Below, one piece after another: positions 1 through 7,225 of a stretch of DNA of 64,000 nt; position 1 is the stretch's first letter; every line of letters starts with the position of its first letter. Made by a program: the position numbers and the translations under genes. The notes beneath the pieces were generated by a model. That model made no database searches, was not told the origin of the DNA, and worked only from the letters and a program-made list of their open reading frames with translations. The stretch is from Nocardia transvalensis NBRC 15921 (lineage in GTDB: Bacteria > Actinomycetota > Actinomycetes > Mycobacteriales > Mycobacteriaceae): the NCBI RefSeq assembly GCF_000308875.1, contig NZ_BAGL01000066.1, positions 32,403-96,402 on the forward strand, written 5' to 3'.

Positions 1-351
1 GCTGATCTCCGGCTCGGAACCGGTCAGCCGGGCGCGCAATCGGCCGCTCGGATCGATCTCGCGCAGCAGGGGCGCACCGGCGAGCCGGGCCAGCCGGGTG
101 CGGATGCGAGTCGTCAACTGCTGCGCGGCTTTCCGCGTGAACGTGAGGCCCAGCACCGCGTCCGGGGCCACGAGACCGTTGGCGACCATCCACACCACGC
201 GCGCGGCCATCGTCTCGGTCTTGCCCGCGCCCGCGCCCGCGACCACCAGCGTCGGGCCGGGCGGTGCGGCGATCACCGCGGCCTGTTCGGCGGTCGGCGG
301 CGGCAGGCCGAGCGCCTCCGCGAGTTCTTCCGGCGTGACGGGCCCACTCAT
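1..351 (-). CDS. adnB: AdnB-type helicase-nuclease subunit, N-terminal part
   Basis: Only the first 117 codons lie in the window; the gene runs off the left edge. The start ATG at 351 overlaps the adnA stop as ATGA, so the pair is translationally coupled. The visible part is the start of a UvrD-like SF1 motor: a Q-motif region (residues about 15-25, PPTAEQ), a Walker A box AGAGAGKT at about 39-46, and motif Ia FTRKAAQQ. In the known AdnAB heterodimer, AdnB carries the main DNA-translocating motor for end resection of double-strand breaks. The RecB-like nuclease half expected at the C-terminus cannot be seen here. Assignment as AdnB rather than another UvrD protein rests on the adjacent adnA. 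Confidence 0.85.
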   Translation of the reverse strand, partial: MSGPVTPEELAEALGLPPPTAEQAAVIAAPPGPTLVVAGAGAGKTETMAARVVWMVANGLVAPDAVLGLTFTRKAAQQLTTRIRTRLARLAGAPLLREIDPSGRLRARLTGSEPEIS

Positions 352-3300
352 GTGTCGGTCACCTGCCGTCCGGTGTCCTGGACCGGGCAGCTGCCCGAGA
401 CCGAACAGTGCCGGCAGCCGTCGTTGCGCATGGCGAGATAGCTGGGCCCGCGGGTGGCGCCGGCCGCCTGGTGGATGGCGTCGCGCCACTGCTCGACGCC
501 CTCCGCGTCCAGCGCGCCCTGAAGGCGCTGGGCGGCACCCTCTTTCGCGCTCGGCTTGGCGACGTAGACCAGGCGCGCGCCGCCGGGCTCGGCATCGGGC
601 GAGCCGTCGTCGAGCGCGCCGGCGGCGGCTGCCACCTGATAGGTCGCCAGCTGGGCGTGGTCCTGCGCGGCCTGTTTGGAGATCGGCGTCTTCCCGGTCT
701 TGACGTCCACGATCACGAAGCGCCCGAAGGCATCTCGCTCGACCCGGTCGACGCGACCGCGGATCCGCACCGCGTACTCGTCCGGCCCGCGGGCGGGCAG
801 CACGCAGTCGACGGGCACCTCGACGCCCATCTGGGTGAGTTCGGCGCGGGTGTTGTGCAGCCAGGCCAGGAACGTGTCCAGCATCGTTTCGGTGCGCCGC
901 AGATCCTGCCGGGAATGCCAGCTGGTCGGGCCCGTATCGGCCGCGGTCGGGTCGACGGCCTTCCACGCCCGCGCCAGCGCCTGCTTGACCTGCGCCTCCG
1001 ATACCTGACCGGCCAGCGCCTGCACCAGCGTGTGCACCAGGTTGCCCTTGACCGCGTACGGGTTGTCGCCGTCGTTGCCGCCGTGGCGTTCCAGCGCCCA
1101 GCGCAGCGGGCAGGTCTGCAGCAGTTCGACCGTGGACGGGGACAGCGCGACCGGGCCCTCCGCCTCGCCCCACAGCGGCAGCTGCGAGCTGAGTTCGGCA
1201 GTGCCGTACCAGTCGTCGGGGTGCGCCCCGCGCACACCCGCGCGCGCCAGCCGAGCCAGCTCCCGGGCCGCGCGCTCCCGCCGCCCCGGCTGTTCCTCCA
1301 CATCGCAGACCACACCGCGCAATTCGGCGATCAGCGCCTGCATGACCAGGGCGCGGCCGGGATCGATCGGCGGCGGGATGCGGCCGGGATCGCCCGGATC
1401 GGCGGTCTCGTCGAGTTCAGCGAGAAATCGCGACGGCACCAGATCCCGGTCGCCGCTGACCGATTCGACCGCCGTCACCAGCAGGGAGCGGCGGGCGCGG
1501 CTGCACGCGAGCAGCAGCAGCCGCCTTTCCTCCGCCAGGATCGGCGCGGCGCGGCTCACCCGCTCGCCGGAATCGACCACGCCCGCAACGAGATCCACCA
1601 TGTCCTCGACGCCGAGCAGGGTGCCGCGCGGACGCAGGTTGGGCCAGATCCCCTCCTGCACCCCGGCGACGGCGACCACATCCCATTCGCGACCCGCCGC
1701 GGCGTGCGCGCTCACGATGGCGACGGCGTCGTTCCGATCGGTCAGGGGCGCGGAATCCTGCGGGATCTCCTGCATTTCCAGGTATTCCACGAATCCCTCG
1801 ACGGAGGCGCGCGGGAGCCGGTCCACGAAGGCGGCCGCCGCGTCGAACACACCCACCGCGGCGTCCAGATCCCGGTCGGCCTGCATGCCGACGGCCCCGC
1901 CCCGCTCCGACTGCCCCACCCAGCGCCGCTCCAGATTCGACGCGGTCCACAACCCCCACAGCACATCCTCGACCCCCGCCCCGCGCTGCGCCGCCCGCCG
2001 CGCCCGCCCCACCGCCTTCAGCACCCGCCGCAGGGGCGCGGCCTCCACCTCGGTCAGCCGATCCAGAATGGTGAAATCCCCCACCCCGGTGATCAGGTCC
2101 CGCAAGACCTCCGCCGACGACTTGTCCAGCTCCGCCGAGTACACGGAATCGACTGCCTCCCAGGCGAAGTCGTCGTCCACGGCACTCCCGCGCCGCACCG
2201 CCGCAGGCCCCTCGGATTCGGCCTTCCCCTCCGACCCTGCTCGGAGGCCCTCGTCCGCCCCACGATCCTCGCTGCCCTGCGCCTGGCCCGGTTCCGCGTC
2301 TCCCCCGGCCGCCTCCCACGGGTCGTCGGCGGGCCGGGGCTTGCCGCGTTCGAGGATGGTGCGGCGGACGCCGCGGCGGAGGCGGCGCAGGGCGATCTGG
2401 TCGGCGCCGCCGAGGGGGCCGGACAAGAGGTCGAGGGCGTCGTCCTCGGTGAACAGGTCGGGGCGGGGGCGGTCGGCGGCGAGCAGGGCGCGCAGTGACA
2501 GGAGCATCCACGCGGCGCCGCGACGGCGGGCCAGCGGGACGTCCGGCTTCGGTTGCAGGACAGGCACTCCCGCCGCGAGCAGGGCGCGCCGCAGCGGGGC
2601 GAGCGAGAGCGGAACCGAACGCACGATCACCGCCATCCGCGACCACGGCACGCCGTCGGTGAGGTGCGCGCGGCGCAGGTGGTCGGCGATCAGCGCCGCC
2701 TCCTTCGCCGGTGTGGTCAGCACCCGCACTCGCACATCTCCCGGATGGTCGCTATCGGATTCCTCGGTAGCCGTGGCGTTCTCACGACCGTCGAACCGAT
2801 GCGGGGCGCTCCCCGGCAATCGCGCGGAGATGCGGGCCACGGCCTCGTGCACCGCCCTCGCACCGCGGCGGTCGACGCCCAGCACGATGCGCCGCTCGGC
2901 CGCGGTCTCCAGATCGGCGACGAACCGGGCGTCCGCGCCGCGGAAGGTGAAGACGGACTGATCCGGATCACCGGCCACCACCGTCGTCGCCGCGCCCGCG
3001 CCGATGGCCCGAACCAGTTGCGCCGCCAGCGGATCCAGATGTTGCGCGTCGTCGACGAGCAGGCAGCGGATGCGATCGCGCTCCTCGGCCAGCAGGTCCG
3101 GATCCAGGGCGAGCGCGTCCAGCGCCGCGCCGACCAGTTCCGCCGCGTCCAGGGCGGGCGCGCTCGCCTCGGGCGCCTCCACGCCGACCGACCAGCGCAG
3201 CAGCATCGACTGTTCGTAGCGCTCCGCGAAACGGCCCGCCGCCACCCATTCCGGGCGGTCCTGGCTCTGCCCGAGGTCGATCAGATCCTCCGGCCCGAGG

Positions 3301-3887
3301 CCGCGCTCGGTGGCGCGCAACATCAGATCGCGCAATTGCTCGGCGAACCCGACGGTCCCCAGCGCCGGTTGCAGCCGCTGCGGCCACCACTCGGTATCGC
3401 CGCCGTAGCCCTCCTGAATATCGGCCAGCTCGCCGCGCAGCATCTCGCGCAGCACCACGTCCTGTTCGGCGCCGGTGAGCAGCCGGGGCGGCGGATTGCC
3501 GTGCGCGGCGGCGTGGCGGCGCACGATGGCGAAGGCGTAGGAGTGCACCGTGCGCACCAGCGGCTCCCGCGTCGCGCCCGGCACGCCGCCGAACCGGTCG
3601 GCCAACCGCCGGGTGACGGCATTGCGCACATGCAGCGCCGCCTGTTTCGAATGAGTGAGCACCAGCACCGATTCCGGATCGGCGCCGCCGGAGATCCGGT
3701 CGGCCGCGATATCGGTGAGCAGCGCCGTCTTACCCGTCCCCGGGCCGCCGAGTACCTGCCACGGCCGCCATCCGGCCTCCGCGGCAACACCGGTGAACAG
3801 CGGTCGGACCTCGGCGCCCCATTCTCGCGCCCGGGTGGCCGGCTCGCCGCGACGCACCAATCGCACCGAGTTATCCGATCGCATCAC
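348..3887 (-). CDS. adnA: AdnA-type helicase-nuclease subunit
   Basis: 1179-residue partner of AdnB in the double-strand-break resecting motor-nuclease. Order: SF1 helicase with Walker A GGPGTGKT (residues 47-54), Walker B LLVDDAQHLD (about 275) and motif III GDPDQSVFTFRGAD; then a RecB-family nuclease domain with VDVKTGK near residue 1070. A lone Cys in LQTCPLRW before the nuclease and a C-x2-C-x5-C group at the extreme C-terminus match the four-Cys iron-sulfur staple of AddB/RecB-type nucleases. The protein is longer than the roughly 1050 residues I recall for mycobacterial AdnA; an acidic, Gly/Glu/Asp-rich segment at about residues 512-580 accounts for part of this. First gene of an adnA-adnB operon, divergent from phoU. 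Confidence 0.85.
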   Translation of the reverse strand: MMRSDNSVRLVRRGEPATRAREWGAEVRPLFTGVAAEAGWRPWQVLGGPGTGKTALLTDIAADRISGGADPESVLVLTHSKQAALHVRNAVTRRLADRFGGVPGATREPLVRTVHSYAFAIVRRHAAAHGNPPPRLLTGAEQDVVLREMLRGELADIQEGYGGDTEWWPQRLQPALGTVGFAEQLRDLMLRATERGLGPEDLIDLGQSQDRPEWVAAGRFAERYEQSMLLRWSVGVEAPEASAPALDAAELVGAALDALALDPDLLAEERDRIRCLLVDDAQHLDPLAAQLVRAIGAGAATTVVAGDPDQSVFTFRGADARFVADLETAAERRIVLGVDRRGARAVHEAVARISARLPGSAPHRFDGRENATATEESDSDHPGDVRVRVLTTPAKEAALIADHLRRAHLTDGVPWSRMAVIVRSVPLSLAPLRRALLAAGVPVLQPKPDVPLARRRGAAWMLLSLRALLAADRPRPDLFTEDDALDLLSGPLGGADQIALRRLRRGVRRTILERGKPRPADDPWEAAGGDAEPGQAQGSEDRGADEGLRAGSEGKAESEGPAAVRRGSAVDDDFAWEAVDSVYSAELDKSSAEVLRDLITGVGDFTILDRLTEVEAAPLRRVLKAVGRARRAAQRGAGVEDVLWGLWTASNLERRWVGQSERGGAVGMQADRDLDAAVGVFDAAAAFVDRLPRASVEGFVEYLEMQEIPQDSAPLTDRNDAVAIVSAHAAAGREWDVVAVAGVQEGIWPNLRPRGTLLGVEDMVDLVAGVVDSGERVSRAAPILAEERRLLLLACSRARRSLLVTAVESVSGDRDLVPSRFLAELDETADPGDPGRIPPPIDPGRALVMQALIAELRGVVCDVEEQPGRRERAARELARLARAGVRGAHPDDWYGTAELSSQLPLWGEAEGPVALSPSTVELLQTCPLRWALERHGGNDGDNPYAVKGNLVHTLVQALAGQVSEAQVKQALARAWKAVDPTAADTGPTSWHSRQDLRRTETMLDTFLAWLHNTRAELTQMGVEVPVDCVLPARGPDEYAVRIRGRVDRVERDAFGRFVIVDVKTGKTPISKQAAQDHAQLATYQVAAAAGALDDGSPDAEPGGARLVYVAKPSAKEGAAQRLQGALDAEGVEQWRDAIHQAAGATRGPSYLAMRNDGCRHCSVSGSCPVQDTGRQVTDT

Positions 3888-4161
3888 AGCCGCTATTTCA
3901 ACAGACGCCCCCGACAGAAATTGCGCCCCGGCAGCAAACTGTGCCGCTCATATCGGACGTATCCGGCCCGTGATAGGGATCCCGCCCGACCGTTATCGGC
4001 GACACACCGAATTTCTACGAAACACCGCGGGCCGTCCACCGGGCTTATTCGAACATATTGTCGAATTACCGCAGCGCCTCCCACCGCACACCGGACAACC
4101 GGACGGGTCGCCGCGGCCACGCGGCCTCGCAACCACGGCCGGATTAGGGTTGGATCGAGAT

Positions 4162-4824
4162 ATGCGCGCCCTCTACCACGAGAACCTGCGGCAGCTCACC
4201 GAGCTGCTCCACGCCATGTGCCTGCGGGACCGGGCCGCCGTCGAGGCCGCGACGGATGCCGTGGTGAACGCGAATATCGAACAGGCCGAGGCCGCGATCG
4301 ATATCGCCGCCGAGGTGGAGACCATGCAGCAGTCGGCCGAACAGGAGGCGATACGGCTGCTCGCGCTGCAATCGCCGGTGGCCGGTGAGCTGCGGCAGGT
4401 CGTGACCGCCATCCAGCTGACCGGAAATCTGCAGCGCATGGGCGCCCTCGCCGGTCACATCGCGACCAGTGCGCGCCGCCGCCACCCCGGTCAGGCGATC
4501 GTGGATTCGGTGCGGCCGCTCGTCGCCCGCATGGGCTCGACCGCGGCGGATATCGCCACCAGCGCCGCCGACGTCCTCGATTCCGGCGACCCCGCCGCCG
4601 CGGCCACCCTCGACAGCCAGGACGACGCCATGGACCGGCTGCACGAACGGCTGCTGGCCACCGTCCTGGACCACGAGTGGGACGCGGGCATCACCACCGC
4701 GGTCGACGTCACCCTGCTCGGCCGCTACTACGAACGCTTCGCCGACAACGCGGTCGAGGTCGGCCGCCGCACCATCTTCCTGGCCACGGGCGAGACCGCC
4801 GAGAACTGGACCCCCGACCTCTAG
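4162..4824 (+). CDS. phoU: PhoU-family phosphate regulator
   Basis: 220 residues. The frame stays open far upstream, but the ATG at 4162 begins the conserved N-terminus (MRALYHENL), so the upstream extension is antisense shadow of adnA. It is an all-helical protein with the two PhoU half-repeats: residues 1-105 with ALQSPVAGELRQVVTAIQLTGNLQRMG and residues about 110-215 with LLGRYYERFADNAVEVGRRTIFLATGE. PhoU proteins couple the Pst phosphate importer to the SenX3/PhoR-type sensor kinase and restrain phosphate uptake. No pst genes are nearby, so it stands alone, divergent from adnA across 274 bp in which I see no clear regulatory site. In this position it is an addition relative to the M. tuberculosis order as I recall it. 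Confidence 0.85.
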   Translation: MRALYHENLRQLTELLHAMCLRDRAAVEAATDAVVNANIEQAEAAIDIAAEVETMQQSAEQEAIRLLALQSPVAGELRQVVTAIQLTGNLQRMGALAGHIATSARRRHPGQAIVDSVRPLVARMGSTAADIATSAADVLDSGDPAAAATLDSQDDAMDRLHERLLATVLDHEWDAGITTAVDVTLLGRYYERFADNAVEVGRRTIFLATGETAENWTPDL

Positions 4825-4879
4825 TTGGCGCAGTCGGCGTAGCCGTCCTCAGTCCGCGCACGGCCGGAGCGAAGGCGGA
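4822..4879 (+). repeat. 58-bp intergenic repeat, copy 1
   Basis: This stretch starts within the phoU stop codon and matches 51112-51169 at 55 of 58 positions. Both copies lie outside genes. The 3' part (AGTCCGC ... GCGGA) can fold into a short hairpin. Confidence 0.85.
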
Positions 4880-4893
4880 GGTACGCCTAAGCC

Positions 4894-5097
4894 TCAGCCC
4901 GTCCAGGCCCGGGTCACCCGGCCGTCGCGCACCTCGAAGTTCAGCCTGTCCGCGCGGTACTCCAGGGTGATGATCGCCCCCGGCGGCAACGACCGCACCG
5001 TCTGCCAGCCGCGTTCCCGCGCCCGCCGCTCGGCCTCCGCCGCGGCGAGGCCGACATACGCGGCCGGATCATCCTGGGACTGCGGAACCGATGCCAT
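4894..5097 (-). CDS. Small I78-type peptidase inhibitor-like protein
   Basis: 67 residues without signal peptide. The C-terminal 45 residues (ARERGWQTVRSLPPGAIITL, then EYRADRLNFEVRD and GRVTRAWTG) show the inhibitor I78 pattern: a short helix, a VR-x-LPPG turn, the Tyr-Arg-x-Asp-Arg-Leu-Asn strand pair and a terminal Gly after the last strand. Family members inhibit serine proteases or are uncharacterised intracellular proteins in actinobacteria. It is convergent with phoU and divergent from lipV. The start ATG at 5097 is the only good choice. The fold assignment is by motif only. Confidence 0.6.
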   Translation of the reverse strand: MASVPQSQDDPAAYVGLAAAEAERRARERGWQTVRSLPPGAIITLEYRADRLNFEVRDGRVTRAWTG

Positions 5098-5122
5098 GCG
5101 ACCACGCTAGCCCCCGCCTACG

Positions 5123-5233
5123 GCGAGGGCATGGAGGAACAGCCGGGCATGTGGAGGACAGCGAGGGCATGGAGGAACGGCCGGGACATGTAAGAAGGCG
5201 GGGCATGTGTCCGAACGGGACGGGCATGTGTCG
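5123..5233. repeat. Tandem repeat, 38-bp units
   Basis: Two adjacent 38-bp units (5123-5160 and 5161-5198), each starting GCGAGGGCATGGAGGAAC, are followed by degenerate GGGCATGTG copies up to about 5233. It fills the 159-bp gap between the I78 gene and lipV. Confidence 0.75.
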
Positions 5234-5256
5234 GGGCGACCCGGCACAATGGTCGC

Positions 5257-6015
5257 GTGTTCGAACTCCATGTCCATCGCTATGGTCCGGCCGACGGTCC
5301 GCTCGTCCTCGCGCTGCACGGGCTCACCGGGCACGGGCGCCGCTGGGAGGCGCTCGCCGACCAGCTGCCCGAGGTCCGGATCGTGGCGCCCGATCTGCGC
5401 GGGCACGGGCGGTCCCCGGCGCTGCCGCCGTGGACGTTCGAGGACGTGGTGGAGGATGTGGCCGGTCTGCTGGACGGCGCACCGGCGGTCGTGGCCGGGC
5501 ACTCGTTCGGCGGCGCGGTCGGAATCCATCTCGCACAACGGTATCCGGAGCTGGTCCGGGGCCTGGTCCTGCTGGATCCGGCGATCGGGCTGCACCCCGG
5601 CATGATGCTCGACATCGCCGAGAGCATGCTGGCCGCGCCCGACTACCCGGACCGCGAGGCCGCCCGCCTGGACAAGCTGGAGACGGCGTGGGCCGACGTC
5701 TCCCCCGAACTGCTCGAGGCCGAACTCGACGAGCACCTGGTTCCCACCGCATCGGGCCGGGCCGGCTGGCGCATGAATCTGCCCGCCATCGTCTCGTATT
5801 GGGGCCAGCTCGCCCGCCCCGCCGTCCTGCCGCCCGCCGACCTGCCGACCGTCCTGGTCCAAGCGATGAAGTCGCCGTTCGTCACACCCGAATTCCGCAC
5901 TGCGCTCACCGCCCACCTGGGCGACCGCCTGACCGTCCACGAATTCGACTGCGACCACATGGTGGCCCAGGCCCGCCCGGCCGAGACGGCCGCCGTCCTG
6001 CGCGCGGCGCTCTGA
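5257..6015 (+). CDS. lipV: LipV-type alpha/beta hydrolase (lipase/esterase)
   Basis: 252 residues starting with GTG. It has the alpha/beta-hydrolase core: HG oxyanion motif LALHGLTGHG (residues 18-27), the DLRGHGRS strand-turn, and the nucleophile elbow GHSFGG with Ser83. The catalytic His is in FDCDHMVAQ near residue 233. No signal peptide is present, so it is cytoplasmic. The sequence closely follows M. tuberculosis LipV (Rv3203) as I remember it, and the next gene matches Rv3204. The stop is separated by one base from that gene, so the two are co-transcribed. Physiological substrate is unknown; esterase activity is the family expectation. Confidence 0.85.
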   Translation: MFELHVHRYGPADGPLVLALHGLTGHGRRWEALADQLPEVRIVAPDLRGHGRSPALPPWTFEDVVEDVAGLLDGAPAVVAGHSFGGAVGIHLAQRYPELVRGLVLLDPAIGLHPGMMLDIAESMLAAPDYPDREAARLDKLETAWADVSPELLEAELDEHLVPTASGRAGWRMNLPAIVSYWGQLARPAVLPPADLPTVLVQAMKSPFVTPEFRTALTAHLGDRLTVHEFDCDHMVAQARPAETAAVLRAAL

Positions 6016-6016
6016 C

Positions 6017-6313
6017 ATGCCCACCACCGACGCCGAGATCGAGCGGGTCCGCGACCTGGTCGCCGCGATCCCGCCGGGCCGGGTCGCCACCTACGGCGAT
6101 ATCGCCGCGGCGGCCGGGCTGTCGACGCCGCGCACGGTCGGCTGGATCATGCGCACCGACGCCGCCGACCTCCCCTGGCACCGGGTCCTGCGCGCGAACG
6201 GCACCCCGGCCCCGCACCTGGCACACCGCCAGCTCCGGCAGCTGGCCGAGGAGGGCTGTCCGGTCCGCGGCGACCGGGTCGACCTCGCGGCCGCCCGGCA
6301 CCGCTTCGAATAA
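6017..6313 (+). CDS. Alkyltransferase-like (ATL) DNA damage protein
   Basis: 98 residues containing only the DNA-binding half of O6-alkylguanine-DNA alkyltransferase. The helix-turn-helix with the arginine finger region (PRTVGWIMR) is present. The active-site PCHR is replaced by PWHR at about residues 52-55, which marks the ATL class. ATL proteins bind O6-alkylguanine without repairing it and hand the lesion to nucleotide excision repair. It follows lipV by one base. It cannot be a functional MGMT because the acceptor Cys is missing. Confidence 0.85.
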   Translation: MPTTDAEIERVRDLVAAIPPGRVATYGDIAAAAGLSTPRTVGWIMRTDAADLPWHRVLRANGTPAPHLAHRQLRQLAEEGCPVRGDRVDLAAARHRFE

Positions 6314-6394
6314 TCCGGCGGCACAAGCCGAGCGAACCGGCCGACCGCACCGAAAATGCGCCGCCGGTGCCGGTCCGGAGGCTACCGTGGAATC

Positions 6395-7141
6395 ATGTCC
6401 ACCCGTCTGGCGTGCGTGGTGTTCGACGCGGTCCGGCCGCGGGCCGTGGCCCGGTTCTGGGCCGAGTTGCTGGGCTGGGAGGTGGTCCTCGACCGTCCCG
6501 GCAAAGTCGACGTGGCCGCGACCGATCCGGACGCGCACGACGTCGCACTCACCTTCCTGGAGACGCCCCAGCCCAAGTCGGGCAAGAACGGCATCCATCT
6601 CGACCTGGCCACCCGATCGCTGGATCATCAACGCGTGCAAGTGGATCGAGCACTGTCGCTGGGCGCGCGGCACATCGATATCGGGCAGGGCGACGTACCG
6701 TGGACCGTCCTCGCCGACCCCGAGGGCAACGAGTTCTGCGTGCTGGAGCCGCGCGAGCAGTACGTCGACACGGGCGCGATCGCCGCGATCGTGATCGACA
6801 CGCGCGACCCGGCCCGGCTCGCCCGGTTCTGGTCGACGGCCTCGGGCTGGCCGGTGACCCACGACGACCACCGCTTCGCCGGCATCCGCTCGGTCACCGA
6901 ACAGGGACCGTGGCTCGAGTTCCTGCGCACCCCCGGCGGCGGGCAGGTCCCCGGCAGCCGGCGATTACACCTGGACCTGATCCGGTTCCCCTCCGACGAC
7001 CCCGACGAGGAGGTCGCCCGGCTGCGCGCCGCCGGTGCGACTCCGGTGCGGCCCAACGCCTCTCGCACGGGCGGGCCGCCGCCCATCATGGCCGATCCGG
7101 AGACCTACGAGTTCTGTGTGCTGCCACCGCACGACGAATAG
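6395..7141 (+). CDS. Two-domain VOC (glyoxalase-like) protein
   Basis: 248 residues; the ATG at 6395 begins the first conserved strand (MSTRLACVVFDAVRPRAVARFW). Two glyoxalase_6-type halves lie in tandem: residues 1-118, ending DPEGNEFCVLEP, and residues about 122-248, ending DPETYEFCVLP. Each half repeats the FW-x-x-x-x-GW and PEGxEFC signatures of actinobacterial VOC proteins. Typical roles are small-molecule resistance, isomerisation or dioxygenase-like chemistry; the substrate cannot be inferred. It lies in the same direction as its neighbours with an 81-bp gap upstream. Confidence 0.75.
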   Translation: MSTRLACVVFDAVRPRAVARFWAELLGWEVVLDRPGKVDVAATDPDAHDVALTFLETPQPKSGKNGIHLDLATRSLDHQRVQVDRALSLGARHIDIGQGDVPWTVLADPEGNEFCVLEPREQYVDTGAIAAIVIDTRDPARLARFWSTASGWPVTHDDHRFAGIRSVTEQGPWLEFLRTPGGGQVPGSRRLHLDLIRFPSDDPDEEVARLRAAGATPVRPNASRTGGPPPIMADPETYEFCVLPPHDE

Positions 7142-7225
7142 CCTCACCGGCGGCCGTCACCGCATGGTGAGCGCGACCCGACGAACTACGATCGGCACCA
7201 TGACCGACCTACCGGGCAGCGGCTC

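Noticed and set aside
408..2498. Long plus-strand open frame opposite adnA
   Set aside because: It is Arg/Gly-rich with no motifs and lies antisense to a clear helicase; typical GC-rich shadow.
3655..4161. N-terminal extension of PhoU
   Set aside because: The region is antisense to adnA and then non-coding; PhoU begins at 4162.
6017..6313. Active O6-methylguanine-DNA methyltransferase
   Set aside because: The acceptor Cys is replaced by Trp (PWHR), so it is the ATL class.
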